Assembly (NCBI GenBank): GCA_019312705.1
Contig: JAFDCW010000217.1
Location: 1-9,104, forward strand
Source: Deltaproteobacteria bacterium
Lineage (GTDB): Bacteria > Myxococcota > Polyangia > Polyangiales > B10-G4
Reading direction: 5' to 3'
DNA: 9,104 nt
In this document: piece after piece, positions 1 to 5,900 of the stretch
Numbering within the stretch: position 1 is the first letter of the stretch
How the letters are laid out: each line of letters opens with the position of its first letter
Position numbers and translations under genes: made by a program
Notes under the pieces: model-generated
Seen by the model: only the letters and a program-made list of their open reading frames with translations
What the model was told of the DNA's origin: nothing
Databases searched by the model: none

Positions 1-78
1 CCTCCAAATGTAGCACCACGCACCGAGCGATGCCCCCGGCCTTCGAATCACTTCGGCGCCCCACGAAGACCAGGGTTC
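1..78. other. Upstream stretch with no recognisable gene
   Basis: Short segment at the window edge before the salvage operon. Neither strand carries a convincing coding sequence or structured element. It is probably the intergenic region upstream of the operon promoter; the neighbouring gene is outside the window. Confidence 0.5.
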
Positions 79-107
79 TTGACTTGCGGATCGGTGAATT
101 CTTTCAT
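79..107 (+). promoter_or_regulatory. Putative sigma-70-type promoter of the salvage operon, possibly giving a leaderless mRNA
   Basis: A -35-like TTGACT (79-84, five of six consensus bases) is followed after exactly 17 bases by a -10-like TTTCAT (102-107, four of six). A start site about seven bases downstream would fall at 114-115, on the ATG of the phosphorylase gene. No Shine-Dalgarno sequence precedes that ATG, which fits a leaderless transcript. The -10 match is modest, so this is an inference from spacing and position. Confidence 0.4.
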
Positions 108-114
108 CCCCCTC

Positions 115-957
115 ATGAGCGAAAGCACGACGGAACTCCGAGCGTCCCTCGAGGGGGCCGCAAAGGTCGTTCGAGCCTTCAGTGGACGGGTCCCCCGAGT
201 CGCCCTGGTGCTCGGTTCGGGCCTCGGCGCCTGGGCCGACGAGATCGACGACGCGGTGCGAATTCCCTACGAAGAGATCCCGGGAATTCCCTCATCAGAG
301 GTCAAAGGACACGCCGGCAACCTCGTCCTCGGGACCAAGCAGGGCGTGCCGGTTGTCGCGATGCAGGGACGCGCGCACCTCTATGAAGGTCACAGCGCTC
401 AAGAGATCGTCTTCGGCACGCGGTTGATGCTGACGCTCGGGGCAGAGACGCTCTTCATCACCAACGCCGCCGGAGGCATCGACCCCGCGTTCTCACCGGG
501 GGACCTGATGCTCATCGAGGACCATCTGAACTTCACGGGCGACAACTGCCTACGCGGAGAAAACGACGACAGCCTCGGGGCTCGTTTCCCCGACATGACC
601 AGAGCCTACGACCGGGACCTCGGGGCCCTCGCCGACGAGGTCGCCGCGGCCGATGGGTACACCCTTCAACGCGGGGTTTACGCCGGCCTCCTCGGCCCGA
701 CCTACGAGACCCCGGCGGAGATCCGTATGCTGCAGACCCTCGGCGCAAACGCCGTTGGCATGAGCACGGTCCTCGAGGTCATCGCCGCCCGTCACATGGG
801 AGCTCGTATCCTCGGCGTCAGTTGCATCACCAATCTCGCAGCGGGCATTAGCAAGACCGAACTCAGCCACGACGAGGTCAAGGAGACCGCCGAGCGCGTG
901 CGAGACCGATTCGTCGGGCTCTTGTCCGGGGTCCTGGTCAAGCTGGGCGACGCGTGA
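115..957 (+). CDS. punA: Purine nucleoside phosphorylase, trimeric (PNP/MTAP family)
   Basis: Cytoplasmic enzyme that uses phosphate to split (deoxy)guanosine and (deoxy)inosine into the free base and (deoxy)ribose-1-phosphate in purine salvage. From ATG 115 the protein has 280 residues, the usual length for trimeric PNPs. Visible motifs are the phosphate loop GSGLG (34-38), MQGRAHLYEGH with Arg86/His88 (83-93), TNAAGGID from about 116, GPTYE with Tyr197/Glu198 (195-198), MSTV with phosphate-binding Ser217 (216-219), and ITN with Asn240. The Glu198/Asn240 pair matches the human PNP Glu201/Asn243 pair and marks 6-oxopurine specificity rather than methylthioadenosine use. An in-frame TTG at 79 would add 12 residues, but it lies in the likely -35 box, so ATG 115 is preferred. 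The stop overlaps the cytidine deaminase start (GTGA). One oddity: the usual MSTVPEV reads MSTVLEV here. Confidence 0.95.
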   Translation: MSESTTELRASLEGAAKVVRAFSGRVPRVALVLGSGLGAWADEIDDAVRIPYEEIPGIPSSEVKGHAGNLVLGTKQGVPVVAMQGRAHLYEGHSAQEIVFGTRLMLTLGAETLFITNAAGGIDPAFSPGDLMLIEDHLNFTGDNCLRGENDDSLGARFPDMTRAYDRDLGALADEVAAADGYTLQRGVYAGLLGPTYETPAEIRMLQTLGANAVGMSTVLEVIAARHMGARILGVSCITNLAAGISKTELSHDEVKETAERVRDRFVGLLSGVLVKLGDA

Positions 958-1409
958 GCGAGGGCGGCCAAGAAGACCAAGACGCCCGGGACGACCGGGG
1001 CACCATCGACTGGGATGACCTCCGAGCCAAAGCGGTCGAGGTTCAGAGCCGTGCCCACGCGCCCTACAGTGGGTTCTTCGTCGGCGCCTCGCTGCTCGGC
1101 GACGATGGCGTCGTCTACGTTGGGGCAAACGTAGAAAACGCCAGCTACGGCCTAAGTATTTGCGCCGAGCGCAGCGCCGTCGCGGCCGCCGTCGCGGCCG
1201 GGACCCGACGGTTCACCGCCCTCGCGGTGGTAACCCCCGCGAAGAAGGCGGCGACCTGCTGCGGCGCCTGCCGGCAAGTGATCGCCGAGTTTCCCCCGAG
1301 CTTCCCCGTGCTCTGCTTCACGAACGGCGGCGACGAGATCATGACCTCGGTGACCGAGCTCTTGCCCCACGCCTTTGGACCAGGGCACCTCGACGGGGAC
1401 GGCGGCTGA
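954..1409 (+). CDS. cdd: Cytidine deaminase, zinc-dependent
   Basis: Hydrolytically deaminates cytidine and deoxycytidine to uridine and deoxyuridine in pyrimidine salvage. The 151-residue protein has the APYSGFFVGA segment (36-45), the substrate-binding NVENASYG (59-66), the catalytic CAE motif with zinc ligand Cys70 and proton-shuttling Glu72, and the second zinc motif CCGACRQV with Cys103 and Cys106. Three Cys ligands are typical of the small homotetrameric class. The residue before Cys103, almost always proline (PCxxC), is Cys102 here. An acidic, polar extension of about 17 residues (EDQDARDDRG) precedes the usual family start. No other start codon lies in that stretch, so GTG 954 is the start; it overlaps the previous stop as GTGA, which points to translational coupling. 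Function is clear; only the unusual Cys and the N-terminal tail are atypical. Confidence 0.95.
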   Translation: MSEGGQEDQDARDDRGTIDWDDLRAKAVEVQSRAHAPYSGFFVGASLLGDDGVVYVGANVENASYGLSICAERSAVAAAVAAGTRRFTALAVVTPAKKAATCCGACRQVIAEFPPSFPVLCFTNGGDEIMTSVTELLPHAFGPGHLDGDGG

Positions 1410-1411
1410 CG

Positions 1412-2734
1412 GTGGACCTGCTACTCCGCGGTGGAACGGTGGTCGCGATGGACGCCGCGCGTTCGGTACGCCGAGCCGATGTGCTGATCCGCAACGGAGA
1501 GATCGCAGCCATTGGCAAGCGCGCTGCCCTCGCGAGGCCAGTTCACGTCCTCGACGCGCGCGGCGCCGCAGTGATCCCGGGCCTCGTGCAGGCGCACGTG
1601 CATCTCTGCCAGGCGCTCTTTCGCGGCATGGCCGACGACCTGCCGCTGCTCGAATGGCTGAAGCAGCGCATCTGGCCCCTCGAAGCGGCCCACGACGACA
1701 AGTCCATGCGGGCGAGCGCCCTGCTCGGCCTCGCCGAGATGATCCGCGCTGGTACGACGACCATCCTCGACATGGGCACCGTCCATCACCAGGACGCGGT
1801 GTTCCGGGCGATGAGGGACGCCGGCATCCGCGGTCTCTCGGGCAAAGCGATGATGGACCGCGGCACCGGGGTGCCGAAGGGTCTTCGGGAATCCACCCGG
1901 GCGAGCCTCCGGGAGAGCGAGCGTTTGTACGATAGGTGGCACGGCGCAGAAGAAGGCCGCCTGGGCTACGCGTTTGCGCCGCGCTTCATCCTCTCGTGCA
2001 GCGAAAAGCTGCTCCGGAGCGTCGGAGAAATCGCCAGCGATCGAGACGCCATCGTGCACTCCCACGCCGCCGAGCACCCCGATGAGCGCGCCGCGGTTCG
2101 CGCCGCCCTCGGCCGCGACGACGTCGACGCCCTCGCCGACTGGGGCATCGCTGGGCCGCGGACGGTTCTGGCCCACGGGGTCCAACTCACGGCTGCCCAG
2201 ATGCGCCGCGCTGGGCGGAGCGGCACCCGTTTCGTGCACTGTCCGAGCGCGAACCTGAAGCTCTCGAGCGGCATCGCTCGGGTGACGAAGATGCGTGAGG
2301 CAGGCATAGTGGTCGGCCTCGGGTCCGACGGCGCACCGTGCAACAACCGAATGGACCTTTGGACTGAGCTTCGCCAGGCAGCGATCCTCGCCAAGGTGCG
2401 GGAGGGAGATGCGGCCGCCCTCCCCGCCGAAGAAGCCTTCGCTCTCGCAACCATCGACGGCGCTCGTGTCCTCGGCCTCGAAGACCGCATCGGGTCCGTC
2501 GAAGTCGGCAAGCGCGCGGATCTCGCCGTCGTGGATCTCGAAGGACTGCACGCCGAACCAGGCGGCGACATCGTCGCTCGCCTAGTTTATTCCGCGACCG
2601 CCAGCGACGTGCGCCACGTGCTCATCGACGGAAGGGTCGTCGTCAAGCGAGGCGAGCTCACGGAGTTGGACGCGGACCTAATTCGGCGCGACGCCCGACG
2701 CCACGGTCGGCGGGTTCTCGACGCTATCTCATGA
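1412..2734 (+). CDS. Amidohydrolase, S-adenosylhomocysteine/5'-deoxyadenosine deaminase type
   Basis: Zinc-dependent aminohydrolase of the MtaD/TrzA/ATZ branch of the amidohydrolase superfamily, probably deaminating adenosine-like nucleosides such as S-adenosylhomocysteine, methylthioadenosine or 5'-deoxyadenosine to inosine analogues. From GTG 1412 it has 440 residues, normal for the family. The metal and active-site set is complete: AHVH (His62/His64), HSHAAE (His218/Glu221), LAHG (His255), HCPSANLKLSSG (from His276) and GSDGAPCNN (Asp306). ADDLPLLEWL and the C-terminal IGSVEVGKRADLAVVDL complete the family pattern. The frame is open further upstream, but that part is out of frame with and beneath cdd; GTG 1412 sits two bases after the cdd stop behind a G-rich stretch. 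Placement behind PNP fits a salvage route in which the deaminated nucleoside is then cleaved. The exact substrate cannot be read from sequence; a guanine or triazine aminohydrolase role is possible but less likely. Confidence 0.85.
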   Translation: MDLLLRGGTVVAMDAARSVRRADVLIRNGEIAAIGKRAALARPVHVLDARGAAVIPGLVQAHVHLCQALFRGMADDLPLLEWLKQRIWPLEAAHDDKSMRASALLGLAEMIRAGTTTILDMGTVHHQDAVFRAMRDAGIRGLSGKAMMDRGTGVPKGLRESTRASLRESERLYDRWHGAEEGRLGYAFAPRFILSCSEKLLRSVGEIASDRDAIVHSHAAEHPDERAAVRAALGRDDVDALADWGIAGPRTVLAHGVQLTAAQMRRAGRSGTRFVHCPSANLKLSSGIARVTKMREAGIVVGLGSDGAPCNNRMDLWTELRQAAILAKVREGDAAALPAEEAFALATIDGARVLGLEDRIGSVEVGKRADLAVVDLEGLHAEPGGDIVARLVYSATASDVRHVLIDGRVVVKRGELTELDADLIRRDARRHGRRVLDAIS

Positions 2735-2881
2735 GCACGGGCCGCCCGTGCGGCAGACCGTGGCCCAGAAGATCCAGCCGGTGAGGCCGAGGGGGATGAG
2801 ACTGAGCAGTGCCATGGTGAGGGTGGTTTCACACGCCGTGCCGCGGCGGGAGTCGTCGAAACTACTGGTGATTCCTGGCAC
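2729..2881 (-). CDS. Possible small single-pass membrane protein (50 aa)
   Basis: Unrecognised small reading frame lying between the TPR gene and the salvage operon. From GTG 2881 it encodes 50 residues. The N-terminal half is polar (PGITSSFDDSRRGTACETT), followed by one hydrophobic helix (ALLSLIPLGLTGWIFWATVC) and a short tail CRTGGPCS. About four fifths of its codons end in G or C, like the surrounding genes. A GGAG (complement of 2893-2896) sits 11 bases before the GTG. An internal ATG at 2815 would give a 28-residue helix-only form but has no ribosome site. It starts 41 bases after the TPR gene stop on the same strand, so it may be co-transcribed, and its last codons overlap the stop of the amidohydrolase gene on the other strand. 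No function is proposed; it may be a chance frame. Confidence 0.38.
   Translation of the reverse strand: MPGITSSFDDSRRGTACETTLTMALLSLIPLGLTGWIFWATVCRTGGPCS
2735..2751. repeat. Perfect 7-bp GC-rich hairpin just after the salvage operon
   Basis: GCACGGG (2735-2741), a CCG loop and CCCGTGC (2745-2751) form a perfect stem directly after the amidohydrolase stop codon. No run of T follows on either strand, so it is not a textbook intrinsic terminator, though it could stabilise the 3' end or help end transcription. It also lies inside the last codons of the possible small - strand gene. Confidence 0.4.
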
Positions 2882-2894
2882 CGGAGAGATAGCT

Positions 2895-2918
2895 CCGTGG
2901 GCCCCTGACCACGGGCCC
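2895..2918. repeat. Two overlapping, mutually exclusive hairpins after the TPR gene stop
   Basis: CCGTGG (2895-2900) can pair with CCACGG (2909-2914), or GGGCCC (2899-2904) can pair with GGGCCC (2913-2918); each stem is six base pairs with an eight-base loop. They lie just downstream of the TPR gene stop at 2923 on the - strand and next to the GGAG of the possible small gene. There is no T-run. It may be a weak or factor-assisted terminator, or a translation-affecting structure. Confidence 0.35.
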
Positions 2919-2922
2919 GTCC

Positions 2923-5900
2923 TCAGGGAGACTCGCCCATATCCATCAGCACGTCGCGGACGTGGTTGCGGTCGATGGCGTTGTCAGGAGCCACTTCGAG
3001 GTAGTGCCTATAGTGGGCGATCGCCTCGGTGCGATTCGACGTCCGGAGGATGTCACCGAGCAGTCGGTGAGCGTCGGACAACCAGACGGGCGGGTCCGCG
3101 AGAGCGCCGCCGATGAGGGTGGCCCGCTCGAGAGAAGGCACCGCCTCGCCGCGCCGCCCGGCATCGAGCTGGAGTCGGCCGAGGCGATACCACCACTGCC
3201 CCTTGCTGTTGTCACGCTCGAGGGCTCGCTTGTAGGCCTCGATGGCCTCCGGGATTCGGCGTAAACCGTCGTAGCTCTCCGCCATCGACGCGTAGGCCTC
3301 GTAGCGGCTGGGCTTGAGCTCGAGGGCATGGCGTAGATCGGCGAGGGCATCACGTACCGCGCCCCCGCGAAGCCGAACCCGTCCGCGGATCCAGAAGGCG
3401 TCACCCAGGCTCGGATCGAGCTCGATGGCGGCGTTGACCTCATCGAGGGCTCGACCGAGGTTGCCCATCTCGAGGGCCGCCCACGCGACGTAGAGATGAA
3501 ACTCGCCGCGCGTCGCGTCGAGGGCGATGCTGCGGCTGAAGTGGTTCACGGCGACCGGAAGGTTGCCGCGCTCGAGCTCGACACGACCCATGAAATGCTC
3601 GACCTCGGCCGAGTTCGGACGCGACTCCTGGACACGGCGCAGGGTCTCTTCCGCTTCGTCGACCCGGCCGTCGGTCACGTAGGCCGCACCCAGGCGCAGC
3701 AGCAGGTCCGGGTCGTCGGGGCGGCCTTCGAGTGCAAGGGTGTAGGCCCGAACCGCCTCGTCGGACTCGCCTCGGGCCTCGAAGACGAGACCGCGCTCGA
3801 GGGCCAAGCCTGGCCAGGTCGGGTCGACCTCGGAGACCTGCGCGAAGGCCACATTGGCGGCCTCGAGGTCGCCGCTACGCCGGTGCGCGACGCCGAGGCC
3901 ATAGCGGGCCGCGATATCCGTCGCGTCGAGCTCGAGGGCGCGCTCGAACTCCCGCACGGCGTCCCCGTAGCGTCGCCGGCCGAGCTCTGACTCGCCGAGC
4001 AGTCGTCTCATCACCACCGACTCGTCGACGCGTTCCCCGGCCTGGGTCAACACCTCTCCAGCCGCCTCATGTCGGTCGCTATCGAAGAAGAGTTGGGCCA
4101 GGGCGAGGTAAGGCTCGAAGGTATCGGGAGACAGGACGATCGCCTCACGGTAGCGGGCCTCGGCCCCCGCGCTGTCGTCGAGGGCCTCGGCGACCCGGCC
4201 GAGCCAGAGCGAGATCGCACCACTCTCGGGATAGGCCGCGACCAGCTGTTCGAGTGTGCGCTTCGCGTCGAGCTCGCGATCGAGGCGGAGCATGGCTCGC
4301 GCAGCGCCGAGGCGGGCTTCGGCGACCAGCGGCAAGTGGCCCTCGGGAACCTCTTCCCCGGGCGCCTCGCCGCTGTTGGTCACCGTGTCGATGGCGGCCT
4401 CGAAGTTGGTGAGCGCGTCACGCCACCGCTCGTCGACGAGGTGGGCGCGGCCCGCTCCGACAAGCGCCTGAACCCCAAAAGCATTGGCCTCGAGAGCCGC
4501 TTCGTAGGCCTCGCGGGCGTCCCGACGATTGCCTTCACGTTCGGCGATTTGCCCGATCAGCGTAAAGGCGGCCGATCGGGTCAGGGGCGTCGTGCGCAGG
4601 CGCGCATCGCCCACATCGAGGACCCCCGCCGCTTCCTGCGCCAACGTCCTTGCGGCAGTGGCGTTTTCCGCTGCGAAGAGCAGGGTCGCCTTGGCGACCC
4701 GGGCCTCGGCGTGGCGGCGGCTCGCGTCGAGAGTCGCGTCGACGGCCTCGGAAGCTTCATCGGAGCCGAGGGCGAGCAGAGCGCGAGCAAGGCCCCACTG
4801 GGCCCGGGCCCCGCCGCCCTTGGTGAGCGCCGCCGCGAAGAGCTCCCGGGCGGCTTCCGGGTCACCCTGGAGGAGCGCCGCTTCGGCGGCGACGAGGTCG
4901 ACGTAGGGATCGTCCGGGAGGGCACCTCGCGCCTGATCGGCGAAGCCCCGCGCCTGGCTCGCTCCGGCGGCGCCGGTCGCCAGGGCCGTCGCGGCGGTGG
5001 CGAGCAGCATGTCGGGGCCTTCGTGGCCGCGCTCCTCGAGCCGCCGCCTGATGTTGTCCGCCCGTCCGACGCTCGCGGGGTCGTCACCGAAGCGAGTCAG
5101 GAAGAGGCTCTCGTGGACCAGGCTGCGGGCGAGAAGCGGGCGGTTCAGGCCCATGCCCGTGCGCGCATCGGCGAGGGTCCGGAGGGACGCTCGGACGCCC
5201 TCGTAGGTATCCGAGGACGCTACTTCTTCAGCACTGGTAACTGCCGCCTGGACGGCCCCCGCATCCCCCGCCTCGGGGAGAAGTCCCTCGGCGAGGTAGA
5301 TCCCGAAATACCCGATCCCCGGCATGAAGCCGCCACCGACCCCGAGACCGGCGATCAAGACGACGAGGCCCAGGGCCAAGAACGGCAGCTTCGAACGCGA
5401 GGCCTTGCCATCGCCCGCCGCGGCGGCGTCGCGCTGTCGGGCTTCTCGATCGAGGGTCCGCTCGTCTTTGACGACGTCGATGGTCGCCTGTGAGACCCGC
5501 CCCGGCATGGACCCGTCCCGCTCCTGGGGCAGGTCCGCGAATTCCATTCCGTCGCCGCCCTCTTCGCCGAGATCGATCTCACCGAAGCCAACGCCACCAG
5601 CGCCGGCGCGACCATCGCTGGTATCCATGCCGCCCGATTCATCCCCGGGCAGAGGAAGGTCGAGCTCGGTGCCGCCACGGCCGCTGAGGCCACCGCCAGC
5701 GTCGGCCCCGGGGCCACCAAGATCCGGGGCGGGCACGCTGCCCAGTAGATCGATGTCGTCGAAGCCGTCGTCGATACCGGGAAGATCGAGCTCTCCGAAG
5801 CCGGCCCCCCCAGCTCCTCCGCCGCCGAAGAGATCTCCTTCGTCGCGGGGGACGGGCAGGTCGGAGGTCCCCTTGGCCACCGGCAGACCGGCCGCGGCAC

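Noticed and set aside
79..114. Upstream TTG start adding 12 residues to the phosphorylase
   Set aside because: TTG lies in the likely -35 box, the extra residues are not family-like, and ATG 115 gives the normal length.
52..115. Short - strand frame beginning MKEFTDPQVK in the upstream gap
   Set aside because: Only about 18 codons, with a G-rich stretch touching the ATG rather than properly spaced; nothing supports it.
1421..2551. 376-codon open frame on the - strand under the amidohydrolase
   Set aside because: The + strand frame carries the complete metal site; the antisense translation has no family pattern.
4069..5493. 474-codon open frame on the + strand
   Set aside because: Shadow of the TPR domain coding strand; the real frame shows regular TPR motifs.
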